DNA of 64,000 nucleotides. Source: Sphingomonadales bacterium. GTDB taxonomy: Bacteria; Pseudomonadota; Alphaproteobacteria; Sphingomonadales; Sphingomonadaceae. Below the pieces are notes generated by a model. It was not told where the DNA came from and did not search any database. It saw nothing but the letters and a program-made list of their open reading frames with translations. Numbering within the stretch: the stretch's first letter is position 1; each line of letters begins with the position of its first letter. A program made the position numbers and the translations under genes. The stretch is taken from contig JAIXYT010000051.1 of the NCBI GenBank assembly GCA_027490095.1, forward strand, positions 101,794-165,793. The letters run 5' to 3'. Positions 27,677-38,544 of the stretch are shown one piece after another.

Positions 27677-28387
27677 TTATCCGCCGGGGGTGAGGTCGTC
27701 GGTCTTGCGGCCGGTTGCGACGAGATAGGTCTCGCTCGATTCCTTGCGGCTGGACGGCGGCTTGGCGTGGCGGACGCTTTCAAAGCGACGCTTGAGTTCG
27801 GCGACCAGCGGGCCTTCGGCGCCGCCGCCGAGCACCTTGGCGACGAAGGCGCCGCCGGGCTTCAGAACCCTGACCGCGAAGTCGGCGGCGGCTTCGACCA
27901 GGGCCATGGTGCGTAGATGATCGGTCGGCGGGTGGCCCACGGTGTTCGCGGCCATGTCGGAGAGCACGAGATCGGGCTGGCCACCGAGCATCTCGATCAG
28001 CCGGTCGTCCATGCCTTCGGCCAGGAAATCGCCCTGGAGAAACACGAGACCGGCCATCGGCTCGACCTCCAGCAGGTCGATGCCGACAATGCTCGCCTTC
28101 GGGCGGCGTTTCAGGACCACCTGCGACCAGCTGCCCGGCGCAGCGCCGAGATCGACCACGCGATCGGCATTGGCGAGAAGGCCGAAGCGCTCGTCGAGCT
28201 CGATCAGCTTGAAGGCGGCGCGGGCGCGCCAGCCTTCGGCCTGCGCGCGCTTCACATAGGGGTCGTTCAGCTGGCGCTCGAGCCATCGGGCGGAGCTGAC
28301 CGACCGGCCGCGGCGGGATTTCAGGCGCGTGCGGCCGCCAAGCGACCGCCCGCCACCGCTGCGCGTGCCCGAGCCCCGGCTGCTCAT
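27677..28387 (-). CDS. rlmE: 23S rRNA (uridine-2'-O)-methyltransferase RlmE/FtsJ
   Basis: '[31 protein letters not shown]', '[14 protein letters not shown]'. Confidence 0.93.
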   Translation of the reverse strand: MSSRGSGTRSGGGRSLGGRTRLKSRRGRSVSSARWLERQLNDPYVKRAQAEGWRARAAFKLIELDERFGLLANADRVVDLGAAPGSWSQVVLKRRPKASIVGIDLLEVEPMAGLVFLQGDFLAEGMDDRLIEMLGGQPDLVLSDMAANTVGHPPTDHLRTMALVEAAADFAVRVLKPGGAFVAKVLGGGAEGPLVAELKRRFESVRHAKPPSSRKESSETYLVATGRKTDDLTPGG

Positions 28388-29541
28388 GGCGGCCCCATCC
28401 TTGCCGCATCTTCCCGCGCGATCATGGAGCGGAGGATGCCTTCGCGGATGCCGCGGTCGGCCACGCGGAGTTGAGGGGCGGCGCCGAGATCGATCAGCGC
28501 TTCGAGGATGGCGGCGCCGGCGACGACGAGGTCGGCCCGGTCGGTGCCGACGCCCGGAATGCGGGCACGTTCCTCGGGCGACTTGACCGCAAGGTCGTGG
28601 CTGAGGGCAACCAGTTCGGAGGTGAGGGCGAGCGAGCCGTCGATCAGGCGGCGATCATATTGCGGCAGGCCCATGTTCAGGCTGGCCAGCGTGGTCACCG
28701 TGCCGGAAGCGCCGAGCAGATGCACCTCGCCCTTCATCCGGGTCTTGAGCGGTGCGAGATGTTCGGCCACCCGGGCCTTCATGCGGGCATAGGCCTCGAG
28801 GCGGCGGACGGGGTTGCCTGCGTCGGCCGGCTCGGTTTCGCCGAGCGAGACGACCCCCCAGGGGACGCTGACCCAGGCCTCCATCCGAACGGACGGTTCG
28901 GCCGCGCGCGTGCCGTTGACCCGCTCGAGCAGCACGACTTCGGTCGAGCCCCCGCCGATGTCGAAGACGAGGGTGCGTCGGGCCTTGCGGTCGATGAGGG
29001 TCTGGCAGCCGAGCACCGCCAGGCGGGCTTCCTCGGCCGGCGTGATGACATCGAGCGCAAGGCCTGTTTCGGCATAGACGCGGCGGACGAAATCCGGGCC
29101 GTTTTCCGCCCGGCGGCAGGCCTCGGTCGCGACGCTGCGGACCTGGGTGACACCGCGGCGGGCAAGCTTGTCGGCGCAGGCCGAGAGCGCTGCGATTGCC
29201 CGGTCCATGGCCGGTTCGGACAGCCGGCCTGACTGGAGGAGTCCCTCGCCCAGGCGGACGATCCGCGAATAGGCGTCGATCACCTGGAAACTGCTGTCGC
29301 CGGGCGGGCCGTTCACGCGGCGGGCGATCAGCAGGCGGCAGTTGTTGGTGCCCAGATCGAGCGCCGCAAACGGGCCACGCGGCGCCTGCAGGCGGCTGTC
29401 CCTCGGCCGGGGCTCGGGATCGCGCGGGGGCCGGACTGTGGAAGCCGGCCCGGTTGGCACAGGGTCGGGGGCCATGTCGGGGCGCCTCCCCCGAGTCCCG
29501 CCGCCGGCGCTGCTGGCGCCGCCAGCTCGCGTGTAAGCCAT
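28384..29541 (-). CDS. Ppx/GppA family phosphatase
   Basis: '[17 protein letters not shown]', '[16 protein letters not shown]'. Confidence 0.9.
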   Translation of the reverse strand: MAYTRAGGASSAGGGTRGRRPDMAPDPVPTGPASTVRPPRDPEPRPRDSRLQAPRGPFAALDLGTNNCRLLIARRVNGPPGDSSFQVIDAYSRIVRLGEGLLQSGRLSEPAMDRAIAALSACADKLARRGVTQVRSVATEACRRAENGPDFVRRVYAETGLALDVITPAEEARLAVLGCQTLIDRKARRTLVFDIGGGSTEVVLLERVNGTRAAEPSVRMEAWVSVPWGVVSLGETEPADAGNPVRRLEAYARMKARVAEHLAPLKTRMKGEVHLLGASGTVTTLASLNMGLPQYDRRLIDGSLALTSELVALSHDLAVKSPEERARIPGVGTDRADLVVAGAAILEALIDLGAAPQLRVADRGIREGILRSMIAREDAARMGPP

Positions 29542-29720
29542 CGTCTCGTCGTCCTGTCTCCGCCTGAAGCAGCAGCCCGCTCAGGCACTTGCACACAGGC
29601 TAGCAGGCGTGTCGGAATTCACAAGGGGGCCCGGATCGGCCCGGCCGGGGGGGCCATTGCATCGGCGGGCGCGCATGGCTATAGGCCCGGCTTCCCAAGG
29701 CCTGGGCCCCTGGACAAGAC

Positions 29721-29796
29721 GGGGACGTAGCTCAGATGGGAGAGCGCAGCAATCGCACTGCTGAGGTCAGGGGTTCGATCCCCCTCGTCTCCACCA
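29721..29796 (+). tRNA. tRNA-Ala (anticodon CGC)
   Basis: GGGGACG..CGTCTCC acceptor with G3:U70, anticodon loop ATCGCAC, encoded CCA. Confidence 0.95.
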
Positions 29797-29898
29797 GGCC
29801 TGAAGGCGGCTGTGGCTATCGCCAAAGGCGATAGCCCACAGACTCGCCGCAAGGCCGGCCGGCGTGCAGTCGGCACGGCCGACCGACACGTCCGACGA

Positions 29899-29925
29899 CG
29901 CGGCTTCGCTGCGGTTTTTGTTTTT
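29899..29925 (+). terminator. Candidate terminator downstream of tRNA-Ala
   Basis: CGCGGC-ttc-GCTGCG followed by GTTTTTGTTTTT, an unusual T tract in GC-rich DNA. Confidence 0.55.
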
Positions 29926-30026
29926 GCCCCTCAGACGCCAGGCGGCGGGCGTCCGCCCGCCTTGGCTTCCTTCGCTTCGCTCCGGGCGCGCGGTCGCGCT
30001 TGCGGCGGCTGCGCCGCCGAGGGCTC

Positions 30027-30935
30027 TCAGCTCGCCCGCCTCGGCCTCAGCAGCGCTTCCTGCGCCGTGCTTGCCACCAGCCGCCCGTCGGCTGCGTAGA
30101 TCAGCGCGCGCGACAGGCCCCGGCCGGCCTGGGCCGACGGGCTTTCGCAGGCGAACAGAAGCCACTCCTCCACCCGTGCCGGACGGTGGAACCACATGGC
30201 ATGGTCAAGGCTCGCCATGAAGAGGTCGGGGCTGGGCATGGGCAGCGTGTGCGGCAGGGCGGCCGTGCCAGCCAGCCAATAGTCCGACAGATAGGCGAGA
30301 AGCGCCGCCTGCTCGGCCGGGCCGGCGCCCTCTCCGCTGGGAAGGCGCATCCAGATCGCGCGTTCGGGCGCGGCGCCCTCGCGGCGAAGGAAGCTTTCGG
30401 GATCGACCGGCTTGACCTCGATCGGTCGGGCGCTGCTCCACCGCGATCGCACCCAGTCGGGCAGGTGGTCTGCCATGGAAACGGCAAGCTCCTGCAGGGA
30501 CTGCAGCGATCGGGGGCCCGGGACGCCGGCCGGAAGAGGCGACTGGTGATCGAACCCCTCTTCGCGGGCATGGAAGCCGCATTCCATGTGGAAGATCGGC
30601 TCGCCCCCCTGAATTGCGATCACCCGCCGGGTCGAAAAGCGCCCACCATCGCGGGTGCGGTCCACCTGATAGATGACAGGCAGATGGGCGCGCCCGGCCC
30701 GCAGGAAATAGCCGTGGAGCGAGTGCACACCCCGTTCGGCGCCCGGCGCAGCGCCGGCATCCTCGACCGTTTCGACGGCGGCCGTGAGCGCCTGCGACAG
30801 CACCTGCCCGCCGAACAGGGCATCGTTCGCGTTGGTCTGGTTGAGCCGGTTGCGGAACAGATCCCGGTCCAGCCGTTCCAGCATCAGCAAGGCGCGGGCG
30901 TCCAGGCCATCCCAGCTCTCGATCGGGCTCGTCAC
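30027..30935 (-). CDS. tesB: Acyl-CoA thioesterase II
   Basis: 'FGGQVLSQALTAA', 'SLHGYFLRAG', 'ASLDHAMWFHRP', GTG start. Confidence 0.9.
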   Translation of the reverse strand: MTSPIESWDGLDARALLMLERLDRDLFRNRLNQTNANDALFGGQVLSQALTAAVETVEDAGAAPGAERGVHSLHGYFLRAGRAHLPVIYQVDRTRDGGRFSTRRVIAIQGGEPIFHMECGFHAREEGFDHQSPLPAGVPGPRSLQSLQELAVSMADHLPDWVRSRWSSARPIEVKPVDPESFLRREGAAPERAIWMRLPSGEGAGPAEQAALLAYLSDYWLAGTAALPHTLPMPSPDLFMASLDHAMWFHRPARVEEWLLFACESPSAQAGRGLSRALIYAADGRLVASTAQEALLRPRRAS

Positions 30936-31039
30936 GTCTGCAGGTCTCCTCTTGTCCGCGACATCCCGGCAACGGATGCGACAACCTGTGCCTTTTCGCG
31001 GAGCGACAGGCGCCGCTGCCATGGCTATCCAAAGGGCAT

Positions 31040-31672
31040 ATGGCAACTTTTCCTGACGGTCCGTCCCGTGCCAAGCCCGGGTCGCGCGGGGCGCGAACCC
31101 GAGCCCGGCTGATGGATGCGGCGAGGGACATGCTGAAATCGGCATCACCGATCGAACTGACGGCAATCGCCGTCAGCCGCGCCGCCGGGATCGCGCCACC
31201 CAGCTTCTATGTCTATTTTGCGGACACGCGCGATCTGCTGCTTGCGCTGGCAACCGAGGCTTCGGAAGCCATGAAGGCGATGCAGAGGCACTTCGAGCCG
31301 CCGCATCTGCCCACGGCCGATCCGGTCGGCTGGGCGGGCGCGTTCGTCGCGGAGTTCGTTGCCACCTGGGATGCCCATTGCGAGGCGCTCGCCTACCGAA
31401 ACCTGGAAGCCGACCGGGGCGACAGGGACTTCGACGAACTGCGGGTCGACTCGTCGCTTCCGGTGCTCAACGGCCTGACTGACCTGATGCTGGCGCAAAG
31501 GGCGCCCGGCACCCCGCGGGTCAACGTGTTTTCGGAGGCCGTGATCTTCTATGCCGTGCTGGAGCGGCTTGCCACGATCGAGCGGACCACGCAGGCGATC
31601 CGGCTGCAGCCGAAGCACTACAAGGCGGCGCTTGCTCGGATGATCGGGGATGCGGTGGGACGGCGCACATGA
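31040..31672 (+). CDS. TetR/AcrR family transcriptional regulator
   Basis: N-terminal HTH 'ARLMDAARDML..IELTAIAVSRAAGIAPPSFYVYFADTRDLL'. Confidence 0.88.
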   Translation: MATFPDGPSRAKPGSRGARTRARLMDAARDMLKSASPIELTAIAVSRAAGIAPPSFYVYFADTRDLLLALATEASEAMKAMQRHFEPPHLPTADPVGWAGAFVAEFVATWDAHCEALAYRNLEADRGDRDFDELRVDSSLPVLNGLTDLMLAQRAPGTPRVNVFSEAVIFYAVLERLATIERTTQAIRLQPKHYKAALARMIGDAVGRRT

Positions 31673-32427
31673 ACAGGCCGGACCCTTCCGGCGCGACGGC
31701 CGCAGCGACGGTGATCATCGCCCGCGATTCGGCCTGCGGGCTTGAGGTGCTGGCGATCGAGCGGGCGAAGGGCATGGGCTTTGCCGGCGGCGCGATCGCC
31801 TTCCCGGGTGGCAAGGTCGATGCGACCGACAGCCCCGAAGGGCCGGCCTTCGCCGGCTTCGAGGGCCTGGACCCGATGGACGCGACGGGGCGCGTGGCAG
31901 CCGCGCGCGAGGCGTTCGAGGAATGCGGCATCCTCCTGTCGGCCGGGCCGCCGGTCGATCCTGCGCTCAGGGCCATTCTCCGCCCGGAATCCGACACCCA
32001 TGCGATCGGCTTTGCAGAGCTGCTGATCCGGATCGGCCATGTCCTGCACGCCGGTGCGCTGAGGCCCTTTGCGCGGTGGCTGCCGCCCCACGGGCTGCAC
32101 AAGCGGTTCGACACGCTGTTCTTCGTGGCGGCGCTGCCCGACGGCGAGGTGATGCTGGCCGACGGGCATGAAGCCGTGAAGGCGCATTGGGCCCGCCCGG
32201 CCGACCTGCTGGCAGACGCCGATGCCGGACGCAGCAGCCTGCTGTTCCCAACGCGGTGCAACATTGCCCGTCTGGCGCAGTTCGAAACGGCGGCGGACCT
32301 GTTTGCCGACCCGACGCTGCCGCCCTTCGTGCAGCCCGACATCTCGGCGGATGGCTGGCTGACCATTCCGGACGGGATCGGCTACCCTTACACGCGCGAG
32401 CGACTGGAGAACATGCGTCGCACCTGA
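31669..32427 (+). CDS. NUDIX hydrolase
   Basis: 'FPGGKVDATD..AAAREAFEECGILL'. Confidence 0.85.
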   Translation: MNRPDPSGATAAATVIIARDSACGLEVLAIERAKGMGFAGGAIAFPGGKVDATDSPEGPAFAGFEGLDPMDATGRVAAAREAFEECGILLSAGPPVDPALRAILRPESDTHAIGFAELLIRIGHVLHAGALRPFARWLPPHGLHKRFDTLFFVAALPDGEVMLADGHEAVKAHWARPADLLADADAGRSSLLFPTRCNIARLAQFETAADLFADPTLPPFVQPDISADGWLTIPDGIGYPYTRERLENMRRT

Positions 32428-32433
32428 CCCGGG

Positions 32434-32464
32434 GGGCGGGTCTGCCGGCCCGGCAGACCCGCCC
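32434..32464. terminator. 31-nt perfect palindrome between convergent genes (possible bidirectional terminator)
   Basis: GGGCGGGTCTGCCGG-C-CCGGCAGACCCGCCC; no T tract. Confidence 0.5.
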
Positions 32465-32478
32465 AAGACGGCGCGTGC

Positions 32479-33090
32479 TCAGCTGCTGTGCACGGCCATC
32501 CGCCTCCGGCGGGCCGACACCCCGACCAGCCCGAAGCCGGCAATCAGGAGGGCCCAGGTCGCAGGCTCGGGGATTACGTCGCCCCGGACATTCAGGAACA
32601 CGAACTCGATGTCCTCGTAATCGAGGTCGCCCCCGCCGGGCAGGTCCTCGAAGCCGACATAGGCGTATGTTCCCGGCACGAAGGTTGCCAGCCCGCGGGT
32701 GTCGCCGCCGCCATAGGCTTCCGAATAGACGTGGTTGAGCCCGCCGGGGTTCAGCGATGGATCCGAGAAGTAGGTGTTGCCGTCGCTGACGCGGATATAG
32801 AACAGCAGTTCAGTTCCGGCGGCGACGAAGCCGTAGTTGAAGCTGGCCCCGAGCGGAAGTGAATCGGTGAGGCCGATCCCGAGATCAACGCCACCGGCGA
32901 TGACGCCGAGCCGCAGGCGAAGGCTGCCGCCGTCGCCAACGAAGAAGGCGGTGAGGTCGCCGTCGCTGAGCTTGGTGAAATTGTAGGTGACGGGGTTCTG
33001 CACCCCCGGGTTCGTGTAGATGGGAATCGCCGCGTGGGCGGCTGGTGCCATCAGGGCAAGTGTCAATGCCGTTGCCATCTTCTTGCGCAT
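32479..33090 (-). CDS. PEPxxWA-CTERM sorting-domain secreted protein
   Basis: Signal peptide 'MRKKMATALTLALMAPAAHA'; C-terminal 'VIPEPATWALLIAGFGLVGVSARRRR'. Confidence 0.93.
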   Translation of the reverse strand: MRKKMATALTLALMAPAAHAAIPIYTNPGVQNPVTYNFTKLSDGDLTAFFVGDGGSLRLRLGVIAGGVDLGIGLTDSLPLGASFNYGFVAAGTELLFYIRVSDGNTYFSDPSLNPGGLNHVYSEAYGGGDTRGLATFVPGTYAYVGFEDLPGGGDLDYEDIEFVFLNVRGDVIPEPATWALLIAGFGLVGVSARRRRMAVHSS

Positions 33091-33313
33091 GAAATCGACC
33101 TTTCGTTTTCGACCCACCCTTGCAGCAGCAAGTTGCGGGCCAACCGGAGCCGAAGGCAGAATGCTGCATTGCAACAGGCTGTTGCGAATTCGGCATGGAA
33201 ACTGCTGGAAATTCAATCTGTAAGACATTCCGACACAGCAGCGGAAGCGGCACTGGCATGGTCAGGAAATCGGCCCCTGTTCTGGCTGGGGGCGTGTCGG
33301 GAAAACGAGGCCG

Positions 33314-34861
33314 CTAGGGGCGCAGGCCCCGTCCTTTCCGCCCGGGCCTGAGGGCTCGCTGGGCGGTTGCCGCAAAGGCGCAAAGTTCGGCGCGGGTCTC
33401 CTCGGGCGCGATGATCGCCTCCACCCCGAAGCGTTCGGCCGTGCGAAAGGGGCTCCGCACGCGTTCCAGCCGGGCCTTGATGTCGGCAAGGTGCGCGACC
33501 GGGTCGCCGGCTGTCTCCAGCTCGCTGCGGTAGGCGGCCTCGAGACCGCCCGAGATGGGAAGGCTGCCCCAGTCGCCGCTGGGCCAGGCCATGCGCCAGC
33601 GGAAGCGGTCTGCCGGGGCGTGGGCGGAGCCGGCCATGCCATAGGCCTTGCGCAGGATGACCGAGGCCCAGGGGACGCTGGCCTGGTAGATGGCCGTGAG
33701 CGCGCGGCTGCCCCAGCGGATGGTCGCCTCGTCCTCGGCGCGGCGGCCGATGAGGAAGCCGGGGTTGTCGACCAGGTGGACAACCGGCAGGTGGAAGGTG
33801 TCGGCGAGGTCGACCATGCGTTCGACCTTGCGGGCGGTGGCGGCGGTCCAGAGGCCGCCGAGCGCCTCGGGGTTGGAGGCGATGATTGCCACTGCGTAGC
33901 CATCGAGGCGGGCAAGGCCGGTGACGACGCCGAGGCCCCATTCGCGGCCGATCTCGAACCAGGAGCTCTTGTCGACGATCGCCTCGACGATCGGGCGGAT
34001 GGGGTATAGGCGGCGGCTGTCGCGCGGGACTGCAGCGTTGAGCCAGGCTTCCTTGCGGTCTGCGCGGTCGCGGGTTTTCAGGCGGGCCGGGAGTTCGTCG
34101 GCGCTGGACGGCAGGTAGGAGAGGAAGCGGCGGAGGCGGTCGAAGGCTTCGGCCTCGGTCGCGACGCGGTCGTCGACTGCGCCGTTCTTCGCATGGATGT
34201 GGGCGCCGCCGAGCTCTTCCTTGGTGCGCACCTCGCCGGCGGCGGCGACGACCGGCGGGCCGGCGACGAACATCTGCGACAGGCCTTCGACGAGCAGGCT
34301 GTAGTGGGCCATGACCATTCGGCCGGCGCCGAGGCCGGCGACGGGGCCGAGGCCCAGCGCGACCACGGGCACCTCGGCGAGGTTGGCGACCATCGCCTCC
34401 CAGCCGGGGATTTCGGGGACATAGGTGTGGCCCATGGTCTCGAGGCTCTTCACCGAGCCGCCGCCGCCGGTGCCTTCGATCATGCGAAGGAGGGGCATTC
34501 GGTAGGTGGTTGCGAGGCGCTCGGCCTCGAGCAGCTTGCGGTGGAGCGCCGCGTCGGCTGCGCCGCCGCGGACGGTGAAATCGTCGGCGGTGACGACGAC
34601 CGGGCGGCCGTCGACCTCGGCCCGGCCGAACAGGAAGTTGGCGGGGAGGAAGCTGACGAGTTCGCCGTCCTCGGCATAGCCTGCGAAGCCGGACAGCTCG
34701 CCGATCTCGCGGAAGCTGCCGTCGTCGACAACGGCCGCGATCCGCGCGCGGGCATCCAGCCGTCCGGCGGCCTTCTGGCGGGCGAGCTTTTCGGGCCCGC
34801 CCATCCGGCGCGCGAGCGCCTGGCGGCGGCGCAGTTCCTCGATTTCGGCTTCCCATCCCAT
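33314..34861 (-). CDS. Acyl-CoA carboxylase carboxyltransferase subunit
   Basis: 516 codons; 'GGGGSVKSLETMGHTYVPEIPGW', 'VDNPGFLIGRRAED'. Confidence 0.88.
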   Translation of the reverse strand: MGWEAEIEELRRRQALARRMGGPEKLARQKAAGRLDARARIAAVVDDGSFREIGELSGFAGYAEDGELVSFLPANFLFGRAEVDGRPVVVTADDFTVRGGAADAALHRKLLEAERLATTYRMPLLRMIEGTGGGGSVKSLETMGHTYVPEIPGWEAMVANLAEVPVVALGLGPVAGLGAGRMVMAHYSLLVEGLSQMFVAGPPVVAAAGEVRTKEELGGAHIHAKNGAVDDRVATEAEAFDRLRRFLSYLPSSADELPARLKTRDRADRKEAWLNAAVPRDSRRLYPIRPIVEAIVDKSSWFEIGREWGLGVVTGLARLDGYAVAIIASNPEALGGLWTAATARKVERMVDLADTFHLPVVHLVDNPGFLIGRRAEDEATIRWGSRALTAIYQASVPWASVILRKAYGMAGSAHAPADRFRWRMAWPSGDWGSLPISGGLEAAYRSELETAGDPVAHLADIKARLERVRSPFRTAERFGVEAIIAPEETRAELCAFAATAQRALRPGRKGRGLRP

Positions 34862-34917
34862 GGGGGCAGCATAGCGGGCAGGAATGTCGTGCAAACCCCC
34901 GGCTTGCAGGAGTGTTT

Positions 34918-35301
34918 TCAGCAGTCGCCGGTGCGGCGCCATTCGCTGCGGTTGGCGAAGGGGTGGCCGTTCTCGAGGCCCTGCGCGTCGACCACATAGA
35001 GGCCGTGCGCGTCGCGGCGAAGCTGGGTGCGGCCCGAGCGGCCGGCCGCGCAGCGGTAGGTCACCGTGGCGGCATCGGCGCTGTCGGCGATCACGCTGAA
35101 GCTGCACTCCTGCGCCGGGCGGCCGCCTGTCAGCAGGTCGGACGGATCGGCAAGGCACTGGCTGACGCTGCTGGCGCCCCCGAGCGCCTTCACGGCCCAG
35201 GCGCCGGGCCGGAACCCCTTGAGGGCCGCGAGCGACGGGGGGGCCGCCGCCACCGCGGCGGTTGCCATCAGCAGGGCTGCGAGGGGGAATTGGAAACGCA
35301 T
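34918..35301 (-). CDS. Hypothetical secreted protein
   Basis: Signal peptide 'MRFQFPLAALLMATAAVAAAP'; 127 aa. Confidence 0.6.
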   Translation of the reverse strand: MRFQFPLAALLMATAAVAAAPPSLAALKGFRPGAWAVKALGGASSVSQCLADPSDLLTGGRPAQECSFSVIADSADAATVTYRCAAGRSGRTQLRRDAHGLYVVDAQGLENGHPFANRSEWRRTGDC

Positions 35302-35365
35302 ATGGCTGACCATAGCCGCAGAGTTGGACAAATGCATGGCCGCAGCCGGCCAAGGTCGGTGCTGG

Positions 35366-36277
35366 TCAGATCTCGAGAAGGAACTGGCGGGAGCAGAATT
35401 CGCAGTCGACCGAGATGACGCCGTCGGCGTTGCGCATCTCGGCCCGTTCGGCTTCGGGAAACTGGCCGAGCACGTTGCGGATATGTTCGACCGAGCAGCG
35501 GCAGCCCTTGCTGAGCGCCTGGGCAGGGAAGACCCGGACCTCGTCTTCGTTGAAGAGGCGCCAGAGGAGCGTTTCGAGCGGCAGGTCGGTGTCGGCGAGC
35601 TCTGGGTCGGAAACGGTGGTCGCGAGGGCCTGCACATGCTCCCAGTCGGCAAGGCCTGCGCCCGGGGTGGCGCCATCGCTTTCGACATGCAGGCGGGCGG
35701 CGCCGACTTCGGCGCGGGGCAGGTGCTGGAGCAGGAGGCCCCCTGCCGTCCAGCGGCCATCGGCGTCGCGGGCAGCGGCGAGGCGCACGAAGGTGGGAAG
35801 CTGCTCGCTGTTCTCGAAATAGCCCTGGGCGGCGGCCTGGAGGGTCTCGCCGCCGAGGTCGACGATGCCCTGGTAACGCTCGTCGGAACCGGTCTGATCG
35901 AGGGTGATGACGAGATGGCCCTCGCCGAACAGCCAGGCGAGGGTGGCGGACTTGCCCTCGTCGGCGGCAGCGAAGCGGCGATCGAGATCCTGCGAGGCAT
36001 AGCCGCGCAGCGCGCCCTCGCGGAAATCGGACACGAGGAGCCGCACCGGGCCGCCCTTGCCCTTGGCCTGGACGGTGAGCTGCCCGTCGGTCGGACGGAA
36101 CAGGGCGCCGAGCATGGCGGTGAGTGCGAGCGTTTCGGCAAGCAGCCGGGCGATCGGCTCCGGATAGGCGTGGGCGGACAGGATGTCGGCGAGGACGCCA
36201 TCGAGGCGCACGATCCGGCCGCGTGCGCCGCGGCCGGGCAGGGTGAAGCCGAGGATGCGGTCGTTCTCGGGTGCCAT
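35366..36277 (-). CDS. hslO: Hsp33 family redox chaperone
   Basis: Hsp33 fold residues; C-terminal 'GCRCSVEHIRNVL...CEFCSRQF' with redox cysteines. Confidence 0.92.
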   Translation of the reverse strand: MAPENDRILGFTLPGRGARGRIVRLDGVLADILSAHAYPEPIARLLAETLALTAMLGALFRPTDGQLTVQAKGKGGPVRLLVSDFREGALRGYASQDLDRRFAAADEGKSATLAWLFGEGHLVITLDQTGSDERYQGIVDLGGETLQAAAQGYFENSEQLPTFVRLAAARDADGRWTAGGLLLQHLPRAEVGAARLHVESDGATPGAGLADWEHVQALATTVSDPELADTDLPLETLLWRLFNEDEVRVFPAQALSKGCRCSVEHIRNVLGQFPEAERAEMRNADGVISVDCEFCSRQFLLEI

Positions 36278-37242
36278 CAGTCGAGCCAGCCGAGCGCCCA
36301 GAGGAGGATCGCCTTCTGGGCATGGACCCGGTTTGCGGCTTCGTCCCAGACGGCGGATTGGGGGCCGTCGATCACGGCGTCTGTCACCTCCTCGCCGCGG
36401 TGGGCCGGCAGGCAGTGCAGGAAGACTGCGTGCGCTGCCGCCCGGGCCATGAGGTCGGGGTTCACCTGAAAGGCGCGGAAGGCATGCAGGCGCGCGTCGG
36501 CATCGGTGTCGCCCATGGAGACCCAGGTGTCCGTCACCACGATGTCCGCGCCGCAGGCGGCATGGGCGGGGTCGTCGATCACTTCGATGGAAGCGCCGCG
36601 CATGCGGGCGGCGTCCAGCAGAGCCGCGTTGGGCCCGTAGGCGGATGGGCAGGCGATCACGAGATCGAAGCCGAGCAGGCCTGCGGCCTCGATGATCGAG
36701 TTGCAGACATTGTTGCCGTCGCCGATCCAGGCCCAGCGGGTGCTCGCAACCGGCCTGCCGAGGCGTTCCTCGACAGTCATCAGGTCTGCGACGATCTGGC
36801 AGGGGTGCGACAGGTCGGTAAGGCCGTTGATGACGGGCACGCCGGCGGCAGCTGCGAGCGCCTCGACATCGGAATGCCGGTTGGCACGGATCATCACGGC
36901 ATCAACGAAGCCGGAGAGCACGCGGGCGGTATCCGCAATCGTTTCGCCCCGGCCGAGCTGCATGTCCCCGGCGGCGATGGTGATCGCCTCTCCGCCAAGC
37001 TGGCGCATGGCGATGTCGAACGACAGGCGGGTGCGGGTGCTGGGCTTTTCGAAGATGGCGGCAAGCACATGGCCGGTGAGCGGCGCATCATCGTCCACCG
37101 TGCCGTTGGGGCGGCCTGCGCGCGCCTGCTTGCGGGCGTGGGCGGCATCCAGGAGGCGCCGCAGCCCGCCCGGCCCGAGGTCGGACAGGGCGAGGAAGTG
37201 GCGAACGTCCGTCACGCCAGGCCCGATCGCGATCCCGCTCAA
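36277..37242 (-). CDS. argF: Ornithine carbamoyltransferase
   Basis: '[21 protein letters not shown]', '[11 protein letters not shown]', '[13 protein letters not shown]'; TTG start overlapping the argD stop. Confidence 0.95.
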   Translation of the reverse strand: MSGIAIGPGVTDVRHFLALSDLGPGGLRRLLDAAHARKQARAGRPNGTVDDDAPLTGHVLAAIFEKPSTRTRLSFDIAMRQLGGEAITIAAGDMQLGRGETIADTARVLSGFVDAVMIRANRHSDVEALAAAAGVPVINGLTDLSHPCQIVADLMTVEERLGRPVASTRWAWIGDGNNVCNSIIEAAGLLGFDLVIACPSAYGPNAALLDAARMRGASIEVIDDPAHAACGADIVVTDTWVSMGDTDADARLHAFRAFQVNPDLMARAAAHAVFLHCLPAHRGEEVTDAVIDGPQSAVWDEAANRVHAQKAILLWALGWLD

Positions 37243-38426
37243 GCTGCCTTCGGAACCTGGAAGGCGGCGGCGGCGGCCGACAGCTTTTCCACGCACTCGC
37301 GGATATGGCTTTCGTCGATGTTGAGCGGGGGCAGGATGCGCACGACATTGTCGCCGGCGGCGACCGTAAGGAGGCCGTGGTTGGAGCGCGCGTGGGCGAC
37401 GAAGGCGCGGCTGTCGGCCGTGAGCTTCAGGCCGAGCATCAGGCCCATGCCGCGAACATGGTCAAACAGATCATGATTGGGGATCATCTGTTCGAGCGCA
37501 GCGCGCAGGCGTTCGCCCTTCGCCTTCACCTCGGCGAGAAAGGCAGGCTCGGCCACGACGTCGAGGACGGCGCCGCAGGCTGCCATGGCGAGCGGGTTGC
37601 CGCCGTAGGTGGAGCCGTGGGTGCCGGCGACCATCCCGGTCGCGGCCTTTTCGGTGGCAAGGCAGGCGCCCACCGGGAAGCCGCCGCCGATGCCCTTTGC
37701 GACTGCCATCACATCCGGCGTAACGCCATATTGTTCATGGGCGAACAGCGTACCTGTTCGGCCGACGCCGCACTGGACCTCGTCCAGCGCAAGCAGGATG
37801 CCGTGCTTGTCGGCCAGCGTGCGCAGGCCTGCCAGGAACTCGGGCGTTGCCGGGCGGATGCCGCCTTCGCCCTGGATGGGTTCCACCAGAAATCCGCCGA
37901 TCGAGTCGTCGATGGCGGCCTCTGCGGCTGCGAGATCGTTGAAGGGCAGGACAGTGAACCAGTCCGGCAGGGGTTCGAAGCCCTTGCGGAGCTTTTCCTG
38001 GTCGGTCGCCGAGATGGTTGCCAGCGTGCGCCCATGGAAGGCGTTGGAGAAGGTCAGCATCCGGTACTTCTGCGGATTGCCGGTGGCATAGTGGTAGGCG
38101 CGCACGGTCTTGACCGTGCATTCGATGGCTTCGGCGCCTGAGTTGGTGAAGAAGACGGTGTCGGCGAAGGTGAGCTCGGTGAGCCGCCGGGCGACCGCCA
38201 TCTGCTGCGGCGAGCCATAGAGGTTCGACACGTGCATCAGCGTGGCGGCCTGCTTCTGGATCGCCTGGGTGAGGTGCGGGTGGCCGTGTCCCAGCAGGTT
38301 GACGGCGATGCCGGAGGCGAAATCCAGCCATTGCCGGCCGTTCGCATCGTAGAGATAGGCGCCCTCACCGCGCACCGGCTCGACCTCGCACCGGGGGTAA
38401 ACGGGCATCAGGGGAGAAATCGCCAT
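37239..38426 (-). CDS. argD: Acetylornithine aminotransferase
   Basis: '[20 protein letters not shown]', '[20 protein letters not shown]', '[16 protein letters not shown]'. Confidence 0.95.
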   Translation of the reverse strand: MAISPLMPVYPRCEVEPVRGEGAYLYDANGRQWLDFASGIAVNLLGHGHPHLTQAIQKQAATLMHVSNLYGSPQQMAVARRLTELTFADTVFFTNSGAEAIECTVKTVRAYHYATGNPQKYRMLTFSNAFHGRTLATISATDQEKLRKGFEPLPDWFTVLPFNDLAAAEAAIDDSIGGFLVEPIQGEGGIRPATPEFLAGLRTLADKHGILLALDEVQCGVGRTGTLFAHEQYGVTPDVMAVAKGIGGGFPVGACLATEKAATGMVAGTHGSTYGGNPLAMAACGAVLDVVAEPAFLAEVKAKGERLRAALEQMIPNHDLFDHVRGMGLMLGLKLTADSRAFVAHARSNHGLLTVAAGDNVVRILPPLNIDESHIRECVEKLSAAAAAFQVPKAA

Positions 38427-38544
38427 CTCGTCCTCACATACCAGGGGCCGGGCCAGGGCCGGGTCTTTTGGAAATTCTGCGTCGGGGCCTCAAAAAGCGA
38501 AAGGCGGCGAACCGCCGCCCTTTCGAGAAGCCCGACATAGCTTT

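Noticed and set aside
33213-34997. 594-aa Arg/Pro-rich minus ORF
   Set aside because: Alternate frame of the acyl-CoA carboxylase subunit gene; composition artefact.
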